NCBI GenBank assembly: GCA_963793275.1 | Contig: CAWBZL010000001.1 | Location: 248,001 to 312,000 of the forward strand | Direction: 5' to 3' | Origin: Marinirhabdus sp963793275 | GTDB taxonomy: Bacteria; Bacteroidota; Bacteroidia; Flavobacteriales; Flavobacteriaceae | DNA length: 64,000 nucleotides | Shown: piece by piece, positions 36,684 through 46,042 of the stretch | Numbering within the stretch: position 1 is the first letter of the stretch | How the letters are laid out: every line of letters starts with the position of its first letter | Notes under the pieces: generated by a model | The model's database searches: none | Told to the model about the DNA's origin: nothing | The model's input: the letters and a program-made list of their open reading frames with translations, nothing else | Made by a program: the position numbers and the translations under genes

Positions 36684-36828
36684 TGTATCTATTTGTTTTA
36701 AAATTGGACGTTAAATAACATCGATCAACTATTTTAGGATTTTAAATTGATTTAGTTAAAAACATCTAATAAAGATGAGTATTTATTTATTTCAGCAAGA
36801 AAAAAAGTACAGGTTAAAAAAAACCAGG

Positions 36829-36858
36829 TTGTTCGTAAAGAAAAATACACTAGATTTG
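36829..36858 (+). promoter_or_regulatory. Promoter of the small leader ORF
   Basis: TTG (36829-36831), 19 bases, TAGATTTG (36851-36858): a consensus Bacteroidota promoter inside a region with no annotated gene. Confidence 0.6.
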
Positions 36859-36876
36859 ATCTTGTAAACATACAAA

Positions 36877-36948
36877 ATGAAAACCAATATCTATATCCAG
36901 AAGAAATGGGTTGTGAGAAATCACAGTGACGGGATAGGTATGTATTGA
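36877..36948 (+). CDS. Possible 23-aa leader peptide upstream of an MFS pump
   Basis: An ATG 18 bases after a consensus -7 element opens a 23-codon frame (MKTNIYIQKK ... SDGIGMY) ending in TGA. A GC-rich hairpin terminator follows 28 bases later, and 24 bases after the hairpin the MFS pump gene starts without a good promoter of its own. This is the layout of a transcription-attenuation leader, but the ORF could also be a free micropeptide or the body of a small RNA. Confidence 0.4.
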   Translation: MKTNIYIQKKWVVRNHSDGIGMY

Positions 36949-36976
36949 CAATGAAACTATAACACAATTCAATATA

Positions 36977-37013
36977 AAAACGTCCCGCCTAATCGCGGGA
37001 CGTTTTATTTTTA
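36977..37013 (+). terminator. Hairpin terminator or attenuator ahead of the MFS gene
   Basis: Perfect 12-bp stem AAAACGTCCCGC (36977-36988) with GCGGGACGTTTT (36995-37006), loop CTAATC, followed by ATTTTTA. The CGGGA in the leader (around 36925-36932) could pair with TCCCG of the first arm and act as a weak anti-terminator (inference). Confidence 0.8.
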
Positions 37014-37029
37014 CAATAACCTAACCACC

Positions 37030-38251
37030 ATGAGAACGCTTTATCGACATTATATTGACAATTTCTCCGGACTGTCCAAGGAAATATGGCTGCTCTCGCT
37101 GGTAACCTTTATTAACCGTGCCGGGGCAATGGTGCTTCCTTTTTTATCGCTCTACCTTGTAAATTCCAAAGGATTTACCTTACCACAAGTGGGATGGATT
37201 ATGACGTGCTTTGGAGTTGGCTCCCTGGCCGGCACGTGGGTGGGTGGCAGATTAACAGATAGCATTGGATTTTATAAGGTAATTACAACCAGTCTGTTTT
37301 TGGGCGGCTTGGGTTTTATAGCCTTACAGTTTCTGGATTCGTTTTATGGATTGTGCGTAGGGATGTTTGCACTTATCTTTGTTGCAGATGCTTACCGTCC
37401 TGCAATTTTTGTGGCTTGCGACGCGTACAGCAAACCGAAAAACGTTACCAGAAGTATTGCACTAATTAGACTTGCCATTAATCTGGGGTTTTCTTATTGG
37501 GCCGGTAATTGGAGGGATTATAATTGCCCGCATAAGTTACAATTCACTTTTTTGGATAGACGGGATTACCTGTATCCTGGCTGCAGTTTTACTGTTTATT
37601 CTATTGAAGCCTAAAAAAATAGTGGAACAGGAAGAAATCATCAAAATAAAAGAAGGAATTTCCCCCTATAAAAATGGCCTATTCTTATTACTTATTTTAA
37701 TCATGATATTGAGTAGTATGATGTTTGTTCAATATTTTTCGGTAGTCCCCCTGTATTATGAACAAGCTTATTTTTTATCTGAAGACGTAATAGGCGCCAT
37801 CCTTTTTCTTAACGGAATTATTATTGTAGCCTTCGAAATGCCACTTGTGGGATGGCTGGAGCGTATCAATATTTCAAAAACCATGGCGACTTTCTGGGGC
37901 ATGGTATTACTTGCTCTTAGCTTTTTAGTACTTAACCTAAGCGATAGCTTTTCTATACTAATTGTGGGGATGGTTTTAATGACCCTTGGCGAAATGATAG
38001 GATCCCCGTTCTCCAATGCGCTGGCATTGGAAATGGCTCCCAAGGGTAGAAAAGGCAGCTATATGGGATTATATAGTATGAGCTTTTCGGTTTCTCACAT
38101 TTTTGGGCACAATGGCGGGATGAATTTAGTAGACCAATTTGGCTATAGAAATACGTGGTTTATTGTAGTAGGAATCCTTGTGGTAGTTTCAGTTATGACG
38201 CTTTGGCTTCATCAACGGGTACAAAAAAAACGTATTTTAGCGATGCCATAA
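37030..38251 (+). pseudogene. MFS transporter (drug efflux-like), frameshifted
   Basis: Major facilitator of about 406 residues and 12 helices. The N-terminal frame (37030-37614) has GTWVGGRLTDSIG, the motif A loop. The second frame (37472-38251) continues with FLIGPVIGGIIIARI, the motif C region. Removing one T near 37494 rejoins N-L-G-F-S-I-G-P-V-I-G-G. Related to MdtH-like multidrug exporters. Either a sequencing error or a recent inactivation. Confidence 0.8.
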
Positions 38252-38262
38252 TAAGCATACAG

Positions 38263-39027
38263 ATGAAGAGAATAGTAGTGGCCATTATTACCTTGAGTAT
38301 ATTCGCTTGCGCGGAAATTTCTGAAGAAGATAAAAATTTAGTTCAAAGCAAGAGTCTGAAAACCGAAACAATTTCAGAAAAGAGACACCTTCCAAGATTA
38401 GATAGCACCCGTTATAACGTTGCATTTTTAATTATGGAAGGTGTGTATAATACCGAATTAACGGCTCCGTTTGATATATTTCAGCATACTGTATTTCGGG
38501 ATAGCATAAAAGCTATGAATGTTTTTACCGTGGCAAATACGTTGCATCCTATAACCTCTTTTGAAGGAATACGTATCCTCCCGGATTTCGATTATACAGC
38601 AGATTCCCTCCCAAACATTGATATTCTTGTAGTTCCAAGTGCCGAACATCATCTGGATACAGACCTGGAAGATGAGGCTATGATAGATTTTGTAAAGCGC
38701 ACAGACAAAGACGCCATGTTTGTAACCTCGCATTGTGACGGGGCATTTGTACTCGCCAAAGCCGGCTTATTAACCAATAGCGTTTCGACAACCTTCCCAA
38801 GCGATGTGGAAACTATGCGGAAACGATTTCCACACCTGGATATAAGAAAAGATGTGTTGTTTGTCCACGACGGAAAATACATAACGTCTGCGGGAGGAGC
38901 GAAAAGTTTTGAAGCCGCACTATATGTTTGCGAATATTTATACGGCAAAAAAATAGCCCGATCCCTTGCGGGTGGGCTTGTAATAGATTGGAACCTAGAA
39001 AAAGTTCCACATATGGTAATTAAATAA
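38263..39027 (+). CDS. DJ-1/PfpI family lipoprotein
   Basis: 254 residues from the ATG at 38263, with lipobox IFAC. The glutamine amidotransferase-like fold has the nucleophile elbow TSHCDGAFVLAKAG (Cys) and the AGGAKSFEAALYVCEYLYG end. Usually such proteins are cytoplasmic; a lipid-anchored form is unusual but known in Bacteroidota. 11 bases after the MFS gene. Confidence 0.85.
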   Translation: MKRIVVAIITLSIFACAEISEEDKNLVQSKSLKTETISEKRHLPRLDSTRYNVAFLIMEGVYNTELTAPFDIFQHTVFRDSIKAMNVFTVANTLHPITSFEGIRILPDFDYTADSLPNIDILVVPSAEHHLDTDLEDEAMIDFVKRTDKDAMFVTSHCDGAFVLAKAGLLTNSVSTTFPSDVETMRKRFPHLDIRKDVLFVHDGKYITSAGGAKSFEAALYVCEYLYGKKIARSLAGGLVIDWNLEKVPHMVIK

Positions 39028-39034
39028 TTATTCT

Positions 39035-39250
39035 TTAATTATTTTTAACTTTTTGAGCTTTCAAGTCCTTATTTAACCTTCTATTTCGTTTCGTAAGGAT
39101 TACTGCATCTAGACAAGATAACATTAATGCAATTCCTGAAATTAAGCAAACAAATCGAACAACAGGTGCTCCGGTGAAATCCATTGCTAAGAATCCAAGT
39201 GCAAATGTTAATATGGTAAGTACGAGAAAGTGTATGGTATATTTTTTCAT
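39035..39250 (-). CDS. Small two-helix membrane protein, 71 aa
   Basis: Two hydrophobic helices (residues about 6-28 and 32-52) and a very basic C-terminal tail (KRNRRLNKDLKAQKVKN). No recognised domain. Confidence 0.6.
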   Translation of the reverse strand: MKKYTIHFLVLTILTFALGFLAMDFTGAPVVRFVCLISGIALMLSCLDAVILTKRNRRLNKDLKAQKVKNN

Positions 39251-39369
39251 GATTTTGTCATTTAATTATATAGTAAAATTACTTTTTAATTAAAGACGAA
39301 ATACCTAACAAAACTACAATTGTATTTACTTTAACGCAGGAGCGTTTTTTTACAAGTTTTTTTTAACAT

Positions 39370-39819
39370 TTAAGATGGTTTAATCTGTTGGATGCTATTG
39401 TTTGCAACAACGTGAGATAAAACTATTTGCGTTTTTGTTTCACCGTAAGAAATAAGCTGGTCTATAAAAGTTTCTAAATGCTTTTGGTTACGTAACACCA
39501 CCTCCATAACAATATTTTCATTTCCTGTAATTCTATAACAATTAAGGACTTCCTCGTAGGTTTTCACTTTTTCCAAAAACGGTTTTAATTTTCCCATAAA
39601 AGCGCGTAAAGTGATAATAGCTTTAAGTTGGTACCCCGTTTCAAAAGGAGAAATTACTGTTCTATAGCTGTGTATTACACCAGCATCCTCCATCTTTTTT
39701 ATTCTTTCGGAAACTGCCGGGGAGCTTATACCTACTTTTCTGCCAATTTCAGAATTGCTTACCCTGGCATTATGCTGAAGGTGCTGTAGAATTTTCCAAT
39801 TAAGTGAATCTAACTTCAT
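39370..39819 (-). CDS. Lrp/AsnC family transcriptional regulator
   Basis: 149 residues: winged HTH (LDSLNWKILQHLQHNARVSNSEIG, KVGISSPAVSERIKKME) and RAM/AsnC effector domain with CYRITGNENIVMEVVL. Binds DNA in response to amino acids. Divergent from the GTG-start gene at 39945; the AT-rich region between them may hold its site. Target not evident. Confidence 0.92.
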   Translation of the reverse strand: MKLDSLNWKILQHLQHNARVSNSEIGRKVGISSPAVSERIKKMEDAGVIHSYRTVISPFETGYQLKAIITLRAFMGKLKPFLEKVKTYEEVLNCYRITGNENIVMEVVLRNQKHLETFIDQLISYGETKTQIVLSHVVANNSIQQIKPS

Positions 39820-39944
39820 TTAAAGAAATTTTTAAAATTAAATTAATATTTAAATCAAAAATAACAGATTACTTTAAAATTTATATATAAAACTCTAACT
39901 ATCTTACTAAATTTGAGAAAATTAATTGAATTACCATAGCTATC

Positions 39945-40340
39945 GTGTTACCAGCAACCTACACCCATTTTCCACAATCTGCCATTTACAAAAAGGCACA
40001 GGAAATTTTTGCACTTTCTAATAATATTTCACAGTATTTCGTCCACGATATTAGTGGGCTGAATGATGACGGAGTTGAAGATGAACACATATATTTTACT
40101 GGCGATATTGTACAACAATCTGTTTCACTCGCTCCAGAAATTTTAAAAGCGGAACAACAGGTTTTTTCCGAAGAAAAAGAAAAACATATCGCATCTGTCA
40201 CAAGACTTACTAATTCATTATACCGAAACTGTGAGCGCCTGGAAAGAACAAACAGTAACGGGAAAGACTTTTTACCAATACTTCGTAAAGAGCTTAAAAA
40301 GTTCCGGAAACTACAGCGTATCTGGATGTTGACTTTATAA
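39945..40340 (+). CDS. Hypothetical protein, 131 aa (GTG start)
   Basis: GTG start before LPATYTHFPQSAIYKKAQEIF. Helical, charged, no signal peptide; the second half (KEKHIASVTRLTNSLYRNCERLE ... LRKELKKFRKLQRIWML) looks like a coiled coil. No family recognised. Confidence 0.55.
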   Translation: MLPATYTHFPQSAIYKKAQEIFALSNNISQYFVHDISGLNDDGVEDEHIYFTGDIVQQSVSLAPEILKAEQQVFSEEKEKHIASVTRLTNSLYRNCERLERTNSNGKDFLPILRKELKKFRKLQRIWMLTL

Positions 40341-40481
40341 CGAGATCTCAAAAAATTACCCGATGAGCTTTACAGGGTTGGATGTGTCCAAACTGCTATG
40401 AAATAGCATTGGCATTTCCTGTAGAAAATTCGGGATAAGCAGTGACTAAAGGCCCGTTGAAAACCGAGTCCAAGTGATTGC

Positions 40482-41834
40482 TTACATATTTCTCCTGTAC
40501 TGTCCTCCTACTTCAAATAAAGAGTGGGTAATTTGACCTAAAGATGCATATTTACACACTTCCATCAAGGCTTCAAAGATATTTTCGTTATTTACCGATT
40601 TTTGCTGTAGTTCTTTCAATAATACTGAAACTTTCGCTTCGTTGCTATCGTTTAGATTTTTTACAACTTCAATCTGGTATTGCTTTTCTTCTTCGGTAGC
40701 TCTAATTACTTCTGCGGGTTGTACTGTTGGGGAACCTTTGCTGCTTAAGAAGGTATTCACCCCTATAATTGGAAACTCACCTGTGTGCTTTAAAGTCTCA
40801 TAATACAGGCTCTCTTCCTGTATTTTGCTTCGTTGGTACATCGTTTCCATGGCGCCCAACACACCTCCTCTTTCAGTTAAGCGGTCAAATTCTTTTAACA
40901 CAGCATCTTCTACAAGATCTGTAAGCTCCTCAATAATGAAACTCCCCTGAATAGGGTTTTCATTCTTAGCCAATCCTAGCTCCTTATTAATAATGAGCTG
41001 GATTGCCATCGCACGACGTACACTCTCTTCCGTAGGTGTTGTAATAGCTTCATCGTAGGCATTGGTATGAAGACTGTTACAATTATCGTAAATAGCATAC
41101 AACGCTTGCAGGGTAGTTCTTATATCGTTAAAGTCTATTTCCTGTGCGTGTAACGATCTTCCTGAAGTCTGAATATGATACTTGAGCATTTGCGCTCTCG
41201 GATTGGCGTCATACTTATTTTTCAATGCTTTTGCCCATATTTTACGAGCCACTCTACCAATTACCGAATATTCTGCATCAATCCCGTTACTGAAGAAAAA
41301 TGAAAGGTTTGGACCAAATTTATTGATATCCATACCACGGCTCAAATAGTATTCCACGTATGTAAATCCGTTTGCCAGGGTAAACGCCAGTTGCGTGATT
41401 GGGTTTGCTCCAGCTTCAGCAATATGATACCCGCTAATAGAAACCGAATAGAAATTACGAACCTGTTGTTCTATAAAATATTCCTGCACATCACCCATTA
41501 ATCGCAGGGCAAATTCAGTCGAGAAAATGCAGGTATTCTGTGCCTGGTCCTCTTTTAAAATATCGGCTTGTACGGTTCCACGTACTTGCTTTAAAGTTTC
41601 AATCTTAATCTTATTATATACATCTTCAGGTAGTACCTGATCGCCTGTAACTCCCAAAAGCATCAATCCAAGTCCGTTATTACCTTCCGGCAGATCGCCT
41701 TGATATGCAGGACGTGTTTTTCCTTTATACAGTGCTGAAATTTTAGCTTCAACTTCAGCATCTAATTCATTTTCCTGAATAAATTTTTCACAATTCTGGT
41801 CTATTGCTGCATTCATAAAAAAGCCCAGCAACAT
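40482..41834 (-). CDS. icmF: Isobutyryl-CoA mutase IcmF, C-terminal mutase part after an in-frame TAG
   Basis: 450 residues matching the B12-dependent mutase TIM-barrel: RGTVQADILKEDQAQN, FSVSISGYHIAEAGA-like SVSISGYHIAEAGANP, HIQTSGRSLHAQEI and AYDEAITTPTEESVRRAM. It directly continues the upstream gene in the same frame: M-T-I-N-G-TAG-A-P-M-L-L-G. The ATG used here is eight bases after the stop, so translation could restart. Together the two parts make about 1139 codons, the normal IcmF length. Confidence 0.88.
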   Translation of the reverse strand: MLLGFFMNAAIDQNCEKFIQENELDAEVEAKISALYKGKTRPAYQGDLPEGNNGLGLMLLGVTGDQVLPEDVYNKIKIETLKQVRGTVQADILKEDQAQNTCIFSTEFALRLMGDVQEYFIEQQVRNFYSVSISGYHIAEAGANPITQLAFTLANGFTYVEYYLSRGMDINKFGPNLSFFFSNGIDAEYSVIGRVARKIWAKALKNKYDANPRAQMLKYHIQTSGRSLHAQEIDFNDIRTTLQALYAIYDNCNSLHTNAYDEAITTPTEESVRRAMAIQLIINKELGLAKNENPIQGSFIIEELTDLVEDAVLKEFDRLTERGGVLGAMETMYQRSKIQEESLYYETLKHTGEFPIIGVNTFLSSKGSPTVQPAEVIRATEEEKQYQIEVVKNLNDSNEAKVSVLLKELQQKSVNNENIFEALMEVCKYASLGQITHSLFEVGGQYRRNM

Positions 41835-41840
41835 AGGCGC

Positions 41841-43901
41841 CTAACCATTAATGGTCATGCTAACAGAGGTCATTGGATGACTTAAATCGAAACCGCTATA
41901 TAACTTTTTTGCATCGTCCAGGCAGCAAATAGAAACACCCGCATTACCAATCTTTCCATAAATATCCGGGCGTTCTCCAGGATCATTTCCGTAGAGTGTT
42001 ACACTATCAAAAGCCGTAGACAAACGTTTTGCGGGTAAACCGTGGCTTACATAGTGAAAACGACGGTTGGTGCGCTCCGGCCCACCTTCTCCGGCAAACA
42101 TCCTAGCCGGGTCTTCGCCTGTTCTTTTAAACGGATATAATCCAGACGTGTAGGGAAATTCCCCAGGAACATTTTCCTGCAAACACCATCTTAAAATATC
42201 ACCCCACGCTTTATATTTAGGCAAGGCAACTTTTGGTATCTGACTATGCGAAAGACTTTCGGTATGCGTTTCGATATTAATTTCTTTATCTCTTACTTTA
42301 AAAGTATAGATCGGATTTTTGTATTTGTTCACTTTCTCATCCCAGGTTGTAATAACCTCCCAATTGTATGGGTCCAGATCCATTTTTACGCGATCAAATT
42401 CGGCTAGTAAAAGTTTTAACAGCTCTTTAGTATCGTCTGTAGAATTCAGGTTTTCTGAAACAATCCCTGCCTTGTCTATTTCGGGAGATGCCCCTGAAAC
42501 CGTTTCCAGCGTTTTAAAAATTCCGTATAGTTTTTGTGCAACTTCGGCCTGGTCGCTGGCCAATTTATCGTACGCTCTGTTGTTTTCAGAAATTTCAGAA
42601 AGATAACGTGTTCGAGCAGGAGGAATTACAAAAATCTTCTCGCTCATTTCGTTACTTATTTCAAATGTACTTTTAAGCTTAGTATCTGTCTTTGAAACCA
42701 ACTGATCCATGACAGCTTTATAAAGCGTATTCATTCCCGGGTCATTAAATTGTGAAGCGATGGTTCCAAAAATTGGCAAATCGTCCTGGGGCGTATCCCA
42801 TAATTGATGGTTACGCATATATTGTTTTTTTACATCGCGGAGTGCATCCAGCGATCCACGCTTATCAAATTTGTTTATCGCAACCAGATCTGCAAAATCC
42901 AGCATATCGATCTTTTCTAATTGGGTTGCAGCGCCAAATTCCGGCGTCATTACATATAAAGATACATCGCTGTGTTCCAGAATTTCGGTATCGCTTTGCC
43001 CAATTCCTGACGTTTCAAGAATTATTAAATCATATTCGGCTGCTTTAATCACTTCAATAGCTTCGGCAACATATTTTGACAGTGCCAGGTTACTTTGTCT
43101 TGTTGCCAGACTGCGCATGTACACACGTGGTGAATTTATGGCATTCATACGTATTCTATCGCCCAGAAGTGCTCCACCGGTCTTCCTTTTAGAAGGATCT
43201 ACCGAAATAAGACCAATAGTTTTTTCGGGGAAATCTATTAAGAACCTACGCACCAACTCATCTACCAATGACGATTTTCCCGAACCTCCGGTTCCTGTTA
43301 TACCGAGCACTGGAATTTTTAGCGTTTTATTTTTTTCATGAATTTTGTTCAATGCATCTTTGGCTACGTCCGGAAAGTTTTCTGCTGAAGAAATTACGCG
43401 CGAAATGGCACCAGGTTCTTTTGTTACTAATTTTTCAACCTCCCCGTTTAATGCATCTCCAATAGGGAAATCTGAAGTTTTCACCAGATCGTTGATCATT
43501 CCCTGAAGTCCCATTTCGCGGCCGTCGTCAGGTGAATAGATACGGGTGATCCCGTACGCCATTAATTCGTCAATTTCTGAAGGAAGGATGACACCTCCTC
43601 CTCCACCAAAGATCTTAATATGCCCTGCACCTTTTTCCTGCAGCAAATCGTACATATATTTAAAGTACTCATTATGCCCACCCTGGTAGGAGGTCATTGC
43701 TATAGCATTTGCATCTTCCTGTATAGCAGTATTCACCACTTCTTCTACGCTACGGTCGTGGCCCAGATGTATTACTTCTACTCCGGTAGACTGGATAATC
43801 CTTCGCATAATATTAATAGCTGCGTCGTGGCCATCAAAAAGAGAGGCGGCAGTTACAATTCTAACTTTGTTTTTTGGAGTATATGGTGTTTGTGTTTGCA
43901 T
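41841..43901 (-). CDS. icmF: Isobutyryl-CoA mutase IcmF, N-terminal part (B12 domain, GTPase, start of mutase)
   Basis: 686 residues in IcmF order: the B12-binding domain with SLFDGHDAAINIMRRI (residues about 15-150), a MeaB-like GTPase domain with GITGTGGSGKSSLVDEL near 195, DPSKRKTGG and NKFDK, then the beginning of the mutase domain (FPYTSGLYPFKRTGEDP, TLYGNDPGERPDIYGKIGN). It ends at TAG inside the conserved T-I-N-G-P-A-P motif. Catalyses isobutyryl-CoA/butyryl-CoA interconversion if intact. Promoter at 43930-43963. Confidence 0.93.
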   Translation of the reverse strand: MQTQTPYTPKNKVRIVTAASLFDGHDAAINIMRRIIQSTGVEVIHLGHDRSVEEVVNTAIQEDANAIAMTSYQGGHNEYFKYMYDLLQEKGAGHIKIFGGGGGVILPSEIDELMAYGITRIYSPDDGREMGLQGMINDLVKTSDFPIGDALNGEVEKLVTKEPGAISRVISSAENFPDVAKDALNKIHEKNKTLKIPVLGITGTGGSGKSSLVDELVRRFLIDFPEKTIGLISVDPSKRKTGGALLGDRIRMNAINSPRVYMRSLATRQSNLALSKYVAEAIEVIKAAEYDLIILETSGIGQSDTEILEHSDVSLYVMTPEFGAATQLEKIDMLDFADLVAINKFDKRGSLDALRDVKKQYMRNHQLWDTPQDDLPIFGTIASQFNDPGMNTLYKAVMDQLVSKTDTKLKSTFEISNEMSEKIFVIPPARTRYLSEISENNRAYDKLASDQAEVAQKLYGIFKTLETVSGASPEIDKAGIVSENLNSTDDTKELLKLLLAEFDRVKMDLDPYNWEVITTWDEKVNKYKNPIYTFKVRDKEINIETHTESLSHSQIPKVALPKYKAWGDILRWCLQENVPGEFPYTSGLYPFKRTGEDPARMFAGEGGPERTNRRFHYVSHGLPAKRLSTAFDSVTLYGNDPGERPDIYGKIGNAGVSICCLDDAKKLYSGFDLSHPMTSVSMTING

Positions 43902-43929
43902 AGAAAATAATAGTAAATAAATGAGTTAG

Positions 43930-43963
43930 CAAAGTTACTAAAACCCTTGCATACATTGAACAA
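43930..43963 (-). promoter_or_regulatory. icmF promoter
   Basis: Minus-strand TAACTTTG (43930-43937) with TTG (43961-43963) 23 bases upstream. It ends about 29 bases before the icmF start. Confidence 0.6.
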
Positions 43964-43991
43964 GAGTGGATTATTAAAAAAACAAAAAAAC

Positions 43992-44022
43992 TTTGTAAGT
44001 TGGAAAAAAAATCGTACTTTTG
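43992..44022 (+). promoter_or_regulatory. Promoter of the T9SS-sorted protein
   Basis: TTTG (43992-43995), 19 bases, TACTTTTG (44015-44022): one of the best consensus promoters in the window. It ends 34 bases before the ATG. Confidence 0.75.
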
Positions 44023-44055
44023 GCGTTCAATATAAACCTTAAAAATATAATTATT

Positions 44056-44961
44056 ATGAAGAAAATTTTACTTATGGCTGCTGCGGTAGCTTTCACATTT
44101 AGTGCTAACGCACAATTTACAGACAACCTGGATTCTTACTCTACGGGACCTCTTTTTGAAGGAAACTGGACAACTTGGGATGGTATGAATGATGGTGATC
44201 AAAACATTGTTGTTACTACTGATGAGTTCTTTAGTGCTCCTAACTCTGGAAACATTGGACCTGAACCTGGACCCCAAGATGCTGTACTAGATTTTCCTGG
44301 TGATGTTAAAACTTCTGGAACTTGGAGTGTTGGATTTAAAATGTTAATCAACGCGGGAGATGCTGGATACTTTAACTTACAGGGAAATGTTAATCCAAAT
44401 GCAAATGCAAACCAAGAGTTTACTTCTAATAACGTAAATTTCGTTGATGGTACAATGAGAATTAACCCAGGTACAGATGTTAATGTTCTTGTAGCTGGTT
44501 CTGTTGAAGTTGATTATCCTACTGGTGATTGGTTTGATGTTGTTAGTGTTGTTGATCTTGATGCTCTTACTTATGAAATTTCAGTTAATGGAGTTTCTTC
44601 TGGTGTATTACCAGTTGGTCCTGAAAATAATTTTGGTGGGGTTGATTTCTACGCAAGTATTGCCGAGAACAATTATTACATTGATGATGTAGTATTTGTT
44701 GAAGGTCTTATCTTAGCAACAAATGACTTTGCTGCTTCTAACTTTAGCGTATACCCTAACCCAGTACAGGACAGACTTAACATCTCTAGCGTTAACGCTG
44801 TAAGTTCAGTTGTTGTGTATGATGTATTAGGAAAAGTTGTTCTTACAGCTACTCCTGGTGTTGTATCTCCAAGTATTGATATGAGCGCACTTACTTCAGG
44901 TGCTTACTTAGTAAATATCACTATTGATGGTACTTCAAAAACTGTAAAAGTTATTAAGTAA
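44056..44961 (+). CDS. Secreted protein with T9SS type A sorting domain
   Basis: 301 residues. Signal peptide ending FSANAQ. The middle is a concanavalin-like beta-sandwich (LDSYSTGPLFEGNWTTWDG, ENNYYIDDVVF). The C-terminal ~75 residues (FSVYPNPVQDRLNIS ... GAYLVNITIDGTSKTVKVIK) are a typical type A sorting signal for the type IX secretion system. The frame opens upstream at 44020 inside the promoter, so the ATG at 44056 is chosen. A strong promoter suggests high expression. Confidence 0.92.
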   Translation: MKKILLMAAAVAFTFSANAQFTDNLDSYSTGPLFEGNWTTWDGMNDGDQNIVVTTDEFFSAPNSGNIGPEPGPQDAVLDFPGDVKTSGTWSVGFKMLINAGDAGYFNLQGNVNPNANANQEFTSNNVNFVDGTMRINPGTDVNVLVAGSVEVDYPTGDWFDVVSVVDLDALTYEISVNGVSSGVLPVGPENNFGGVDFYASIAENNYYIDDVVFVEGLILATNDFAASNFSVYPNPVQDRLNISSVNAVSSVVVYDVLGKVVLTATPGVVSPSIDMSALTSGAYLVNITIDGTSKTVKVIK

Positions 44962-44986
44962 TTAGTTACTTAATATACCTTATATT

Positions 44987-45015
44987 AAGCCCTTCATTAT
45001 GAAGGGCTTTTTTTA
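44987..45015 (+). terminator. Hairpin terminator after the T9SS gene
   Basis: AAGCCCTTC / GAAGGGCTT 9-bp stem (44987-44995 and 45001-45009), 5-base loop, T-run. Confidence 0.9.
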
Positions 45016-45052
45016 TATTTATACTTTACTAATTAAATAAATATCCGGTGCT

Positions 45053-45757
45053 ATGAAAAAACTTCTCTTATTTCTGTCTTGTTTTGTATTAATCTCTTGC
45101 GCAGAATTACAGCAGGTAGTAAATAATTTACCACAAGGTGGTGGAATGGATCCTACAATGATAGCAAGTGGCCTCCGTCAGGCATTGGACTTTGGTATAG
45201 ATAAGCAGGTTACTAAACTTACCCAAGAAGATGGGTTCTATAAAAATAACCTGGTAAAGATCCTGCTACCCCAAGAACTAAAAAAAGTAGACCGTACCCT
45301 TAGAGATATAGGGTTAAGCAGCCTTGCAGATGAAGGATTAAAAATGCTAAATCGAGCCGCTGAAGATGCAGTTAAAACCGCGACACCCATCTTTGTTGGT
45401 GCAGTTAAAGAAATTACTTTTACCGATGCTAAAAACATTCTCTTAGGTCCAAACAATGCAGCCACCAACTATTTGGAAGGAAAAACCAATAGCGCATTGT
45501 ATGCTCAATTTAATCCTGTTATAAAAAATTCATTCCAAAAAGTGGGGGCAGATAGGGTTTGGGAAAACATCATTACTAAATATAATACCATCCCATTTGT
45601 AAGCCAAGTAAATCCAGACCTAACCGATTATGTAACTAATCAGGCTCTGGAAGGTGTTTATACCATGATAGGGATTGAAGAAAAGAAAATAAGAAGCAGT
45701 ACTGCTTCCAGAACAACAAATCTTTTACGCCAGGTATTTGCATTACAAGATAAATAG
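45053..45757 (+). CDS. DUF4197 family lipoprotein
   Basis: 234 residues. Lipobox LISC, then the DUF4197 domain: LRQALDFGIDKQVTKL, DGFYKN, LPQELKKVDRTLRDIGL and AEDAVKTATPIFVGAVKEIT. Predominantly helical periplasmic or outer-membrane lipoprotein of unknown function, widespread in Proteobacteria and Bacteroidota. Confidence 0.9.
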   Translation: MKKLLLFLSCFVLISCAELQQVVNNLPQGGGMDPTMIASGLRQALDFGIDKQVTKLTQEDGFYKNNLVKILLPQELKKVDRTLRDIGLSSLADEGLKMLNRAAEDAVKTATPIFVGAVKEITFTDAKNILLGPNNAATNYLEGKTNSALYAQFNPVIKNSFQKVGADRVWENIITKYNTIPFVSQVNPDLTDYVTNQALEGVYTMIGIEEKKIRSSTASRTTNLLRQVFALQDK

Positions 45758-45826
45758 ACGCGCTCGCTAGTAATAAATTAGGACATGGTTAACGTATTCT
45801 TAATAAATATTAGGTTTCCATAATGT

Positions 45827-45834
45827 TATTTTTG
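45827..45834 (+). promoter_or_regulatory. -7 element (TATTTTTG) for the Lacal_2735 gene
   Basis: Exact TAnnTTTG, 20 bases before the ATG at 45855. Confidence 0.5.
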
Positions 45835-45854
45835 TATAAACAAATTAACAAAGT

Positions 45855-46037
45855 ATGTCGAGTTGGCTAAAAAGAAAATCCAGAGTAGAAAAGCTTGAAA
45901 AAAAATATGCAGAGCTTATGAAAAAATCGTTTAGAATTTCTCTAAGAGATAGAGACGAAAGTAAAAAAGCACAACAACAAGCTTACAAAGTATTTGATGA
46001 AATAAAATACTTAACACTTCAAAAAGCAGATAAGTAA
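45855..46037 (+). CDS. Lacal_2735 family small protein
   Basis: 60 residues, highly charged and helical (SSWLKRKSRVEKLEKKYAEL ... DESKKAQQQAYKVFDEIKYL), matching the Flavobacteriaceae Lacal_2735 family. Cytoplasmic; unknown function. Convergent with the substrate-binding-like gene, 5 bases apart. Confidence 0.8.
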   Translation: MSSWLKRKSRVEKLEKKYAELMKKSFRISLRDRDESKKAQQQAYKVFDEIKYLTLQKADK

Positions 46038-46042
46038 ATTTC

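Noticed and set aside
41841..41843. Genome-wide recoding of TAG as an amino acid
   Set aside because: TAG is the normal stop of several genes here (for example 3626, 24796, 29193, 45757) and prfA is intact.
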